A program made the position numbers and the translations under genes. A DNA stretch of 56,404 bases from Nemertoderma westbladi. Taxonomy: Eukaryota > Xenacoelomorpha > Nemertodermatida > Nemertodermatidae. Position 1 is the first letter of the stretch, and every line of letters begins with the position of its first letter. Below the pieces are notes generated by a model. It searched no databases. It saw nothing but the letters and a program-made list of their open reading frames with translations, and had not been told where the DNA came from. This document shows, one piece after another, positions 20,670 through 32,525 of the stretch. The stretch lies in contig JAUCBJ010006963.1 of assembly GCA_032718475.1 (NCBI GenBank), forward strand, positions 1-56,404, given 5' to 3'.

Positions 20670-23600
20670 CCGCTCCCAGAAAATGGGATTTAAGTCTATA
20701 AAATATAACAAATCACAGTTTCTAAAATATAAAGATACTCTAAACAGTTAGCCTTTCTTACGCAGACGGCGTTTATGCAGTTTTTTGAGGCTAGCAAGAG
20801 TCCTTTTCTCTTTGGGGGGAGCCACTTTACTAGGAGGGCCATAACTCCTGGGTGAAGGGTGCAATATGATTGCATTAAAAGGTTTGGGTTTACGGTCGGT
20901 GTCTCGTCCATTTCGATATGCTTCTCCTCGAGCTGATTTTCCTCCGCTTGTCATGGGATACGTTCGTCCAAAACTCTCGCAGAGAATAGGGTTTTCTAAG
21001 CTTGATATCTTCTTTGAGATTCGAGGTTTCCCAATCGAACTGAGATAAGGCCAATTCGTTTATCGATTGGACTTACTGTTATAACTTACGTTTATCTGAA
21101 CAAACGCAGGTTTCTTTTTTGATCTTTATAGAATAGCGTTTAACTCGTTTCGTACAACGCTCTCCTTCACCTTGATGAAGGGTTGTATCGCGTTAAACGG
21201 GACGACCATACGGTTGGATAGTGATATTAGGTGTCTGCGTCATAATCCAGCTAGGTAAGATGGGCGGCTAGCTAGAAATCACTGTCGGAGTGTTACCGAT
21301 TAATTGTTAGGGTAGCACTAGATCTTGAACAGTGAATACCGTCCGCGAGGATCCGCGACACCACCAGGATCGCAGGTCTGAGGTCCAACTAAGGAATGAG
21401 GAGGTTTGACCGAGTATTCCGGGACTCTGATCGTAGGTTTACTCCAGGATCGTTCGAGCCGAGTGAGCATAGGTGATACGTCAAACAAATTTCGCTCGAA
21501 CTCCAGTAAATATAACGAGCACAACTGTGTTTAACACAACGTTTCCGTGGATGTTTATGTCTTTCCGTTTATTGGCTGGGTCTAGGACATTTATCGTAAT
21601 AATACCAAAGACGCACGTCTGATAGGGGAAACGCGGGTGATATTTATTTGTTGTTACAATGCTTCTATCAAGAATTCCAAATATACGTTGGAGTTACCGC
21701 GTCCATTTGTTTCTTTAGTGTCTTTTCTTTCGAGTCGATTTCGAATAGAATTTTCGCATTCGAATTTCAGTTTATGGTTCCGACTCCGCTGGGCAGGATA
21801 TATAGTCGACATAGTCCGTATTGTGTAAATCGATAGTATGGCCAGTAGTTAAGAAGCCCATATACGTACCATTACGCTGCGTATATCGAGCAGCGAATTT
21901 TCTATAGTCCAACTCACGCGTGAGCTGCTCTTGGGACATTGGCGGTTCGATATAACGACCATCGTCCTCCGCAGCAGTTGGACTAACGTCGCCGCGTATT
22001 AAGCTATCAACAAACGCTTGTAAAAGTAGGGTATATCGCTCCCCGATACCAAGACCATCTTCTATCAACTCCGTCTAATCTGCTATATATGAGTTTATCC
22101 ATATTATAATGAGTCCACATTTAGGCGAGCGGGCGTCGCTGCCTACTCCAATTAACCCCCGGACAGTACGAGATCCTCAGCGCCGATGTGTCGTCGCCGC
22201 CGTACTTTCGCCAATGACGTAGCCGCACAACGACAACGACAACCGGCACAAGTCACTCGACTGTCCGTCCCAAAGGCTTAGATGTACTTCAGGTTTTCCT
22301 TGGAGAGTTAGGTTACTTTTACGATTGCGACTAGCTACTGTAAACACACTTTAGCAGTAACATTCACCTAACCTATAAACTCACAAATACCACACAACTG
22401 GTCACAACTACGCACATTCGGGCCATTTGTCCGTTAGTCAATGCCTTCCAGAATGTCACTGTATTATTATGTATCCTTGGATACTAGTAGTGCGCTATTT
22501 ATTCCCTATGCTATTCAATGGGACAAGCTTTCTATAGTTCTTTTAACTCAATTCTAATTCTAGCGTGGTTGTTGCTATGGTGACATTATGCAAAGCTAGC
22601 GGTAGAATTAGGGTGATTCCAATGCATACAGATCTGGGATGTTATTTAATAGTATTCTTTAATAGTCAATGTTCTGTTTTATACATGACTTTATGAATTT
22701 TATCGGCTATTGACTATGTTTGGGAGACTTTCGCACACTCATATGCATAATAAGATAAATCTCCGCTCCCTTGATCTATTAATTAATGGAATTTTGGGAA
22801 CTTTATAAATTGCGTAAAAATGGCAATTTATTAAATTCATTAAAAGACATGAATTTAAATTTATTCCCTGAAATTTTATTATTTGATAATTAAATGGACA
22901 TATTTTGATTCTAGAACATGTCTAGGGACACAAGATCCTTAATTCTATGACAATTGTCTTTTTTAAGAATATCGGTAAATGCTACGATATCTTAATTGAC
23001 TAGAATTGTTGAAGGATCTGAATTTTACAGATTTTGATTTATTAGATTTGCAAATATTAAATAATTAATATTTGAGATGGGCACCGATTTATTCCAGAAC
23101 TTGTCTGGGGACGTTAACCACTGATTCTATAATTTGTCTTTCAAGTATATCGGTGGGTGCCACGATATCTTAATCGACTAGAATTACAGATGGTCAAAGG
23201 GTTTAACAGATTTATTTTGCGTTATACGCTACTGTTAAAGGGACATCACGCTACTATATGTATTATTTAATATACGGTATGAGAGCAATATCGCACGAAG
23301 CAATGTCAGTGTGAAGAGGCAAGTCGTTTCCAAGGTCTACCCAGAGCTTGGTTTAGCCGAGACACGAGGATCTGAACTTTGCATTCCTAATACTCTGCCT
23401 ACCAATAATACTTAAATATAGTAGTGGCTTTATTGTACTTTAATAAGTACGGACATTTCATCTTACTGTAGTTACGTATTTATAATATAATACGGACAGT
23501 AAGGAAAGAGAAAAATAATTATTTCTTCGCCGTCTCACTAAATATAATATAAGTAATTACGTACGTAATAAACACGAATATATCGCACTATTCTACAAAA

Positions 23601-23729
23601 TAATCGCTAAATAATATTCTACTAAATTAAATAAAACGATTATAATAAAATTACATAGTAATACATACATAAATATAAAAATAATAAAATAATATAAATA
23701 ATAGAGTCACACGCCCACTCCGAACGATA
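20670..23729 (-). other. Post-pol region of element 3
   Basis: Collinear with 4707-7766 and almost identical. It carries the same three exon-like minus-strand open stretches (for example 21772-22068 and 20748-20954). The few differences include amino-acid changes in these frames. I see nothing else coding. Confidence 0.6.
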
Positions 23730-26724
23730 TTAAGTTGGGGAGTCCCTAGATGTCGGTTGGATTAGGGAAGTGGTCGTGGGAAGAGTTTCTTGCCTTCCAT
23801 AGTTTCCGGAGAGCTCTCTGTCTCTTTCTAGTAAACATAAACGACCCACTGGGCGATTGAGCTGTTGAGTCTCAAAGACTATCCCTGGTTTCTTAAAGTT
23901 CCGCCGCATGACGACGAGCTCTACTGATCGCACCAAACCATCGCTCGAGATATAAGTCTCGATGATACGTCCCGTTTGCCATCGCTTACGTGGGAGATCG
24001 GGGTCCACAATAAGCACCATGTCTCCAGCGCTGACGTTTTCTTGCTGCGCAAACCACTTAGTTCGAAGTTGTAGAGTGGGCAGGTAATGTTTCTCGAAAT
24101 GGTCAGCGAAACGACGGGATAGCAACTGCATAAGTTGCCAGGTTCGACGGCAGTACTCGTCTCCGTCTGTGATCTCCGATCGTGGGAGCATGGCTACGGG
24201 TTTCTTCAGTAGAAAGTGCGCGGGTGTTAGCGCTTCCAGGGAATCAGGATTTGAAGAGACTGGCATAAGCGGTCTTTCGTTGAGATAGGCGGCGATTTCC
24301 TCCATTAACGTCCGCAATAGTTCGTCGGTGAGATAAGCGCGACAAGGCACAATAAAGTGGAACGCAGTCTTCACGCTCCTAATCAATCTCTCCCAACTTC
24401 CTCCCCACCAAGGGGCGTCGGCGGCGTTGAAGGTCCAGCTAGACGCTGTTATCCTTAGCTGATCGTCCACCTGTCTTTTATTCCAGTCCTTTACGTAAGC
24501 TTGAATTTCGTTGTTGGCGCCAATGAAGTTCGTTCCCTTATCCGATCTCATCGTGTTACTGGTTCCGAAGCGAGCGATCTGTCGTCGTAAACTCAACACG
24601 AAGCTGTTGGTGGATAGATCGTTTACCATATCGAGATGAATGGCTCTACAAGTCATACAAACGAAGATGACACACCATCTCTTGACTATAGTCCGGGCAC
24701 GATATACTTCAATAGGGCCAAATAAATCCACACCGGTATTAGTAAAGGGTGGTTCATAGAAGCTTACTCTTTCCCTAGGTAATTCTGCCTCTCGCTGCGT
24801 TAAAGGCCTACTGAATGCTTTCCTACAGGGTATGCAGTTCCTAAGAACTTGGTTCAGAGCCCTACGGGGTTTATAAAAATAGTAGCGAGTTCGAATTTCG
24901 CTCAGAACTCGTTCTCTACCAGCATGGTACAGTTTGCTATGAACATCTACAATTATCTTGATTTGTATGTCAAGATTTCTAATGAGGATGGGAAACTTAG
25001 TGTCAAAGGATAATGGGGCGTTGGTAAGCCGGCCTCCAACACGTATTAACCCATCTATCATGGTACTAGAGAAGCGATCCCTTAAGCGCATCTGTGGATT
25101 TCTTAACAACAGGAAATACTTATCGGAATCCTCATAGCATTGTAGGAGTCTCAGCATCTGTTTGTTGGTTTCATCATGCTCCTGGTAACTGATCTTCTCC
25201 TTTAGAAACCTGTCGGATACCTTGTATTGGGGAAGATCTTTAACAACATGGACTCGTGCAGATGTTGATGGAGCATCATCACTATGGGTCTTTGTCCCGG
25301 AGTAACGATGATGAAAACATCGTTTTAAATAGGTGACGGCTTTACAGAGCCGATTCCAGGAACTGTAGTGACGTATCGCTCTCTGCAAGAGAGGTGAGAG
25401 TCCTTGCGTGATATCTGGTATTCCAGATTTCCAATCCTTGTCACGGATTTCCAAGACTTCTTTCGTCGTGGCGGTGGGTTTCTGATCCAAAGCATCATCT
25501 CCGGAAGTAAATAATACAGATAGATCAACCGCAGGTTTAAACAACTTCGATTTACTCGCTCGAGTTTTGGGTTTAACTTTCTCCGCTCCCTTGGCCTGTC
25601 TGATCTCTGCTGTTGTGAGATGAGGAGGCCATTCTTCTTCTTCCCTGTAGAGAAAGTCGGGTCCTCCTAACCATTCGGGAGTATTTACCAATTCCTTTGG
25701 AGTCGCTCCTCGGGACGCGATGTCTGCTGGATTAATCGTTCCGGGGCAATGTCTCCATTGGTCCATCGTCGTGCGACTAAGTATGATGGCTACCCTGTTG
25801 GTAACGAAGACGCTGAACTGACAGACTTCATTGGTTATATACTCTAACACGAGTAAAGCGTCGGTCCAATAGACAGTTTTCTCTAATGGATAGTCAATCT
25901 GTTCGGTTACATTCCGGCCGATGGCTGTAGCGTATAGAGCCGCTTTTAACTCCGCTCGAGGAACTTTCAACTTGTTGTTGATTAATGCCTTAGAAGTAAC
26001 CAAGGCGACTTTGATTCCATCCGGAGTTTCCACTCTTAGGTAGGCTACTATACCGATTCCCATATCGCTGGCGTCTCCAAACACATGGAGTTGATAGGAA
26101 TACGTAGGGAGAACATGACCAAAATATGAACGGGAAATTATAAAATTCTCGATAGCTGGCAGAGAATCTTCCCATTTCATCCACTTCTTCAATAATTCTC
26201 CCTTAAGTGGATCGTCCCATGAGTGGTTTTCAAGCCACATTTGTTGTACCAAACTACGAGCAATCAATATAACTGGGCTAATAAATCCCAATGGATCGAA
26301 ATAAGTGCTCAGTATACTTAAGCAAATCCGTTTGGTTCGAACTGGATTATCTCGCTGTTTTAGCTGGAAAAACAAGATATCTCGCTCTGTGTCCCATTTC
26401 AAGCCGAGTGTCTTGGTTTCTGGCAGATCATCTTTGATCAAATCTAGATCTTTCGCCCCTCGATCTTCCGCAGGGATCGACTCCAGAAACTCACGGGAGT
26501 TGCTGGTGAATTTGGTTAATCGAAATCCACCTCTTTTTAAGCACTCTACCGTTCCCTTAGCGACCTCAATGGCTTCCTCAACTGATGGGAGGGACTTCAG
26601 ATTGTCGTCCATGTATATGTCTCTCTTGATGTTGTCGATCACTTCCTTAGAGAAGGCCTCTCGGTTGTCCTCTGCAGTGGTACGCACTACCGAACAGGCG
26701 TTGGAAGGGCTTGAGATTATTATT
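23730..26724 (-). pseudogene. Pol remnant of element 3 (end of RT, RNase H, integrase)
   Basis: An open frame of about 990 codons equals the C-terminal part of element 2's polyprotein, beginning just before the YMDD motif (26585 region). RNase H, integrase zinc site, DDE residues and DUF5641-like tail are intact. A stop precedes it at the deletion junction, and the first in-frame ATG is the Met inside YMDD, so no normal initiation is available. Differences from element 2 include Ser-to-Ile and Leu-to-Val changes. The protein probably is not made; the element would rely on a complete relative to move. Confidence 0.88.
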
Positions 26725-26730
26725 TATTAA
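26718..26730. other. Internal-deletion junction with filler bases
   Basis: Pol sequence GAGATTAT (element 2 position 10757) is joined to TAATTACTTCGG of the leader (element 2 position 17027) through about seven extra bases, TATTTAT. Filler at a join points to error-prone end joining or template switching during reverse transcription. Confidence 0.8.
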
Positions 26731-27940
26731 TTACTTCGGAAAGTACTGTACACTAAACCCTAAATTAGGTACGAGTACTTGTACAACAGATAATCAGTAG
26801 TTAAATATACTTGAACAGCTAAAAGAACCACGGCATCTGCTGGAGTGACCGATGCACAAAATCACCAGTCTTTACCTACGCCAAGCAGCCCGTGTAGTAC
26901 CGGGGTTAATTTAACTATAGCGGTATGTATAACAAACACAATTACTGTAGGAACAAACTTGGGGAATGAATGTTGCGAATAATCGCATAAACTCTGAATA
27001 ATAAATATTACGCTACGCGTACAAACTACTCAAACAAAATGCAGACCGAACACTGACAGACTACTATCAAGCCTAAACAAACTACGGTATATGCAGACTC
27101 CGAAATAATTAGGTAGTATGCGTTCTAACCCAGTAGTACGACTTATTCTTTAATTGGGGGTTTACCTTACAGCATTCGCTGCCCCTACTTCCTAACCGTT
27201 CTTTATCGGACAAGTGATCTACACACGCTGCAATCCGTTCAGACCTAATAACAGCCAGACAACTATCCAGCCTACAAATTATCTAAATAAAATTATACGC
27301 TACCCGTACAGACTTACACAAACAAAGTACAGACTAAACGATGGCAGACTACTCTCAAGCCTAAATAAACTACAGGACATGCAGACTCCGAAATGATTAG
27401 GGAGTATGCGTTCTAACCCAGTAGTACGACTTATTCTTTAATTGGGGGTTTACCTTACAGCATTCGCTGCCCCTACTTCCTAACCGTACTTAATCGGACA
27501 GGTGATCTACACACACTGCAATTCGTTCGGACCTAACAGCAATCAGACAACAGCTCAGCCTACAAATCGTCTGTACAATCTGATCAGGTTTACACGCCTT
27601 CTGTTCAATACTGGCCTACAAATAAATAAAACTTGACAGAAATAAGTAAACCATATAAAGGAATAAGGGGTGATCAATCCCTAATCCCTTCAACAGCCTA
27701 CCGGTATACAACAATCAAATCGAATAATACTAGTGTACTTATACGGAAGTACCGGTTAGGACAGCTAGGCCTACGGACCTACAGAAGTACCGGTTCTGGC
27801 AGTTGGGCCTACTGACCTACGGCAGTACCGGTTCTGGCGGTTGGGCCTACTGACCTACAGATGTACCGGTTCAGGTTTACCGGTTGACCGGTACTTTCAA
27901 CTTTATTGCTTACTGCAATAAAGAAGCATATATCCTTTAA
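26728..27940 (-). other. Leader remnant of element 3
   Basis: Matches the LTR-proximal half of element 2's leader (17027-18237), including the 289-bp duplication and the 38-bp repeats. The gag-proximal half with the main ACCGGT array was lost in the deletion. Confidence 0.8.
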
Positions 27941-29165
27941 TGTTCGCGCTTTCAGACCTTTGGCAGTTTAACCCGCCAAATTAAGATGTCTTCTAGATAT
28001 TAAATCGCTTTTTAGCCTATGACAAGTATTTGATTCACTACACTAGTCGAAACCAATCTGTGCGCGATCATTCACCCGCTGGATATTCCCGGGAGATTGG
28101 GTTCGACGGTTTAATTTTTATTGCTATGTAAGCCTAATGTATTATTCGACTGACAGTATTATATAATCTCTGACAATATTATTCACCTTCGGGAATATTA
28201 ACAGTTCCTTTAGGACGTGGCGCTTTATTTATATAAACAGAGTTATGACTTAAACTACTCACAACGATATGGCTTAATTATAATTCACATATATGGCGCA
28301 TTCTTTAGGAATTGCTTCTTTAACAGACTCACTCATACACAATGCTGCACAATACTGCACACTAATCTGCCAATCTTCACTGATTTTAGTCACATATAAA
28401 AGGAACACAGACTGACTCATGTAGGGTCTATCAAATAACATTAGATTCACTTCAAACCACTTTAACATAAGTCACAATCGTTATTGGTAACCTTTCTCTC
28501 TTACCTTCGGTATATCAAGAATATTGGGTTTTCGGGGTTATTTCTCGTTATTCCAATATAATAATTCATCAACAAATATAATGAATAACCGACAACAAAT
28601 AGCAGTATACAGTATCGATTGAGCAGGTAATTTTAGCAGTTTCAGCAGTTATTAAAAGCCGTGTGTCAGCAGTGATTACGAAATTGCAGTGATTCCGGTG
28701 ATATTCACAGAGTTAAAGGATATATGTCCTTATAATTAAACCTACTAGTGTTGAGCTAAAAAGCAGAAAGCACAAAACACTACAAAGCCGTTCTTTCGTG
28801 GCTTTGAAAAACTCGTGACTACTGCTCTATACGAGGATACCAACTACCCTTATTCCACGAAGCTCCCGTTCAACACAGAGAAAGAGCAGTGAGATAGGAA
28901 AATTTCAGTTCAGTAGCTCTGTGATAGGTCAAAATCAAGGCTAACTCAAATTCTATTGGGAGATACAAAAACAAGGCTATGACGCAACCTTCTCTAGGCT
29001 GGTTGGCCGATTAAACAGAGCCCAGATACCTGCGTACAGCAAATCAGCCAATAAGCTGGTAGCTTGCACTATTTTAACTATAGATCCCCTTTAGAGTATT
29101 CTAGCGACCGGGGGGGAACTGGCCAACAAGGCAAACGAATCAGTTATCCCACAAAAGCTTTTACA
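27941..29165 (-). repeat. 5' LTR of element 3 with a divergent U3
   Basis: About 1225 bp with the family's TGTTCGCGC and AAGCTTTTACA ends. From 27941 to about 28745 it matches the other LTRs; from about 28746 to 29150 (U3 in element orientation) the sequence is essentially unrelated apart from the terminal motif. It is therefore a chimeric or subfamily LTR with a different promoter region. Confidence 0.88.
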
Positions 29166-30312
29166 GTTACCTATTTTATTTTGAAAAAATTAAGGTTCTG
29201 GAACAGCTATTTTTTGTTCTTTAACATTTATTAGATAAAAGCCTGGTTGGTATTTAAAAGGCATGGGCTGGTAAAAGCAAGGAAGTTAAATAATTTTTTG
29301 AAACATTTTGAAATTTTTTAATTAAATTATGATGATAGCTACTAATGTTAATGGTAGCTAGTAAATAATAAAAGCAACGATGAATGCAATTTGCACAATA
29401 AAAATAGTGGTCAATATTTTTTCAAATTTTCAATTTTATTTTTTCACTTAGCTAAAATAAAGTACTAGCTAACACAAAATCAAAATTACTAGTTACCATC
29501 TTAGTGTTAGAAGGTCAAATATAAATAATAAATTGGTCACAAAGTGGGTACCCAATACATAAAAATTTGAGACGTTTTCTACGCACAAAGTTGCACTAGC
29601 TAGCTTGTTTCCAGAGAATCATTAAAATGCTAAATACCGTAACGAACGAACGAACTCGAACGAACATAACAAACTCATAAAATTTTAATCCAAACCTTGT
29701 TTTTTTCTAAAAATATGTTACAGAATGAAAATATTTTTTCTAGAACATTATTTTTATAAACAAAGAGTAACATGTTCTAGAACATTTCTAAAAAAGAAAT
29801 TATCAATAATTAATTAGTATAAAAATTTTTCGAGGGGTGTACGCATATTGAACCAGTACCCATTACTCTGAGTGTGTGATATGGTTGCGTCGCAGGCTGA
29901 ACTTCAACTTACTGTGGTCCACTGCTTTGTTTGATTGATTTGCATTTAAAATGTTTACTAAAAAATTTTTTATATTCTTTTCTATTCTTATATTTTATTC
30001 TATTCTTTTTATATTCGAATATAATAAAATAAACTGAAATTAATTATTATTTATTAAGGAACAACATTTTAGTAAAACCTAAAAAATTTTTTACTAAAAA
30101 AATAAATTATATTAGGTCCTATAGTTTATGTTTTATGTATTTATTTTTCTGTAATTATTTATTTCTGTAATTCTCCAAAATCTGCCCTATTATGAAATTT
30201 AATCAATTATAAACAAAGAATACCACCATTTGGTCTGTCAATCAGTTAGCAAGCTTCGAGCAATTCTAACAGTAACAAACTTCTCGGTTTTTATTTCTAT
30301 TTATTTACTCAC
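29166..30312. other. AT-rich intergenic stretch
   Basis: I see no gene. It is strongly AT-rich with a short GAAC-type simple repeat near 29643-29665 and an inverted TCTAGAACAT pair near 29741-29785. It could be intron of the gene whose exon lies at 30313-30512. Confidence 0.5.
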
Positions 30313-30512
30313 GAGTAACGGCGGCAATGAGAATAAATTAACATCATCTGTACAGTTGATGTGGCTAATGTCCTCCCAGGAACCATTCGATTGGCACAAA
30401 CGCATGGCAACACCAGTACCATTCACCCCACACGGCATGTCCACCGTTCCGGGGTCGGAAATCGGCCAGCAGATTTGGTCCAGGAAGTCCCAGTCGGCAA
30501 AACAATGAATTT
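30313..30512 (-). CDS. Exon encoding a hormone-receptor (HRM) domain, secretin-type GPCR
   Basis: A single 200-bp exon with a pyrimidine-rich acceptor (TCTCTCTTCCAG) just above 30512 and a strong donor (GTGAGTAAA) just below 30313. The peptide has the HRM signature: C...WD...CWP...PG...PC...G.A.R.C...GSW...NC. In secretin-family and adhesion GPCRs this cysteine-rich extracellular domain binds peptide ligands or sits before the GAIN domain. I could not find neighbouring exons (GAIN or seven-helix region) in the AT-rich flanks, so it may belong to a gene with long introns, or be an isolated captured or orphan exon. There is no stop inside the exon. Confidence 0.75.
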
Positions 30513-30625
30513 CTGGAAGAGAGAGTATAAAAATAATTTGCATAAGTTAACATGTTATTTTGTAATATGAATTTACAATATCGGTCAGTTTGTAAGGAAT
30601 TGTATGAATTTAGTATTAAACACAT

Positions 30626-30692
30626 TTAATATAATTAATATAATATTATTATTATAATATTAATTAATTAATTAATTAATTATTATAATATT
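30626..30692. repeat. AT palindrome with (TTAA)n core
   Basis: Near-perfect inverted repeat of ATAATATTATTATAAT type around a TTAATTAATTAA core; low complexity. Confidence 0.7.
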
Positions 30693-30726
30693 ATTATAAT
30701 TGAAGCAGAAGCTTGAAAATCCAATA

Positions 30727-31188
30727 ATAAAGAGTTAATTGTATTTTATTTATTAATCAAGCACGTTAAGTAAAAACCTTACCGGTAGGTATGTCAGTGC
30801 CAAAGTATGTAAAAAACTAAAAGCAAAAACTTGCGCCAGTCACGTTTCTGCTTGTTTATAACCGGCTTGCGTGTTTGTGCGAGCGCAAGTTTATGGTGCT
30901 GCTTCCCAGTGGTTAGTTACAGTACAGACATCTATTCATTTCATTACCTGTCCCGTCCCCCTTTGGGAATCTCTCTCTACATATCCTGACTTGTCCTCCT
31001 GAGAATGCCTTCAGTTGCGGGGCGAAACCTACCGATCAGCTGGCTGCCGTCAGCTGATCGCTGATTGCATGCAACGTCTAGGTCTTCTAGCTTTTTAGTT
31101 TTTTACATACTTTGGCACTGACATACCTACCTGTAAGGTTTTTACTTAAAGTGCTTGATTAATAAATAAAATACAATTAACTCTTTAT
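30727..31188. mobile_element. Non-autonomous TIR element (MITE), about 460 bp
   Basis: Left arm about 30727-30836 and right arm about 31079-31188 are inverted copies of about 110 bp with few mismatches; the outer ends read ATAAAGAGTTAATTG and its complement. Flanking TA on both sides would fit a TA target site. The centre is GC-richer and codes nothing. No transposase is present, so it would depend on a related autonomous element. Confidence 0.8.
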
Positions 31189-31290
31189 ATTTATTGTACA
31201 TGTAATTAATTATATTAATCGTATATTTATAGATTAAGACATTACCAAATAATATTAATGAATGCGATAATATTTTAGGCTCGTTAGGCC

Positions 31291-31925
31291 AAGGAATGCC
31301 TGTTCACCACCATCATGGGGGTGATCTTACACAGTAAACCCTTCCACTCTGTTTACTAAAGGAATGCCTGTTCACCACCATGGGTGATCTTCCACAGTAA
31401 ATCCGTCAACCGTTTCCTAAAGGAATGACAGTTCACCACCATGGATAATCTTCCACAGTAAACCCTTACACTCTGTTTCATAAAGGAATGCCTTTTCCCC
31501 ACCACGGGTGATCTTCCACAGTAAACATTTCCAATCTGTTTCCCAAAGGAATGCCTGTTCACCACCATGGGTGATCTTCCACAGTAAACTGTTCCACTCT
31601 GTTTCCCAAAGGAATGCCTGTTCACCACCATGGGTGATCTTCTTCAGTAAACTCTTCCACTCTGTTTCCCAAAGGAATGCCTGTTCACCACCATGGGTGA
31701 TCTTCCACAGTAAACTCTTCCACTCTGTTTCCCAAAGGAATGCCTGTTCACCACCACGGGTGATCTTCTTCAGTAAACTCTTCCACTCTGTTTCCCAAAG
31801 GAATGCCTTTTCATCACCATGGGTGATCTTCTTCAGTAAACTCTTCCACTCTGTTTCCCAAAGGAATGCCTGTTCACCACCATGGGTAATCTTCTACAGT
31901 AAACTCCTCCCACTCTGTTTCCAAA
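31291..31925. repeat. 63-bp minisatellite, about 10 units
   Basis: Units begin AAAGGAATGCCTGTTCACCA and end TCCACTCTGTTTCCC, spaced 63 bp in the central copies. The period is a multiple of three, so open frames run through it on both strands; these are a consequence of the repeat. The block is preceded by TTTTAGGCTCGTTAGGCC. A lone unit with the same lead-in lies at 32088-32160. Confidence 0.92.
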
Positions 31926-32189
31926 GTTGCCTTGGTTACCATATAAATCATATTAATTATATAAATCATATTAATAACAAATGTATTAAACTCTATTCAT
32001 ATTTTTGACACTGCTATATTAAACTTTCTTAATCTCTGCATGTTACATTGCAGCTGTATTTTATATATTTATAATATTGATTGGGAGAATCTTTTAGGCT
32101 CGTTAAGCCAAGGAATGCCTGTTCACCACCATGGGTGATCTTCCACAGTAAATCCTTCCTCCCTTCCTTAATATTTATAATATTAAGAA

Positions 32190-32525
32190 TACTATGACCG
32201 CTTATCAACAAAATTGCAGTATTCCCCATTACCCATCACTTTAGCTTGATTATCTGAAACATCAAGGCCATTGTCCTTTAAGAGGCGTCTCAAGAAAGTC
32301 ATGTTTTGTTTTCCACCTAAAATGTTTTCTCCATTGTCTAGCTAAAGCACAGGATCATCAAATTGTGGCATCATTCAAGTGCCAAGCTTTGTGATAATAG
32401 AGGCACTGCCAGCCAAAGCTATATAGCGTCTGGTTGGAGATGTGTTCAATGTGCTTGTCACAATTAACCTGGTGTAGTATCCTTGTGTATGTGCAATCCA
32501 GAGATTTGATGCTATCAGCAGCAGT
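32190..32525 (-). pseudogene. LINE reverse-transcriptase C-terminal fragment (copy a)
   Basis: Minus-strand translation in broken frames gives the C-terminal pattern of an RTE/CR1-type LINE: a SLDCTYTR...NQTLY block, then MTFLRRLLKD..GL and CNFVDK before a stop. It resembles 43703-43985, 45353-45870 and 46210-46370. Several stops and shifts; dead. Confidence 0.7.

Larger units (their letters stand above)
19466..29165 (-). mobile_element. BEL/Pao element 3, internally deleted derivative
   Basis: Has a 3' LTR (19466-20669), post-pol region (20670-23729), the C-terminal third of pol (23730-26724), a leader (26728-27940) and a 5' LTR (27941-29165). Compared with element 2, 10758-17026 (6269 bp: gag, protease, most of RT and the gag-proximal leader) is missing. 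Remaining internal sequence is almost identical to element 2 (about a dozen differences in the 6 kb I compared by eye). Its two LTRs do not match each other in U3, so it is not a simple single insertion. Confidence 0.88.

Noticed and set aside
30626-30692. TTAA run as a piggyBac target or transposon end
   Set aside because: Simple AT repeat without TIR sequence on either side.
31291-31925. CRISPR-like regular repeats
   Set aside because: Units are contiguous with no unique spacers, in a eukaryotic setting.
31356-32008. Open frames of 91 and 166 codons with 21-residue repeats
   Set aside because: They arise because the minisatellite period is 63 bp; both strands stay open, and no start or gene context fits.
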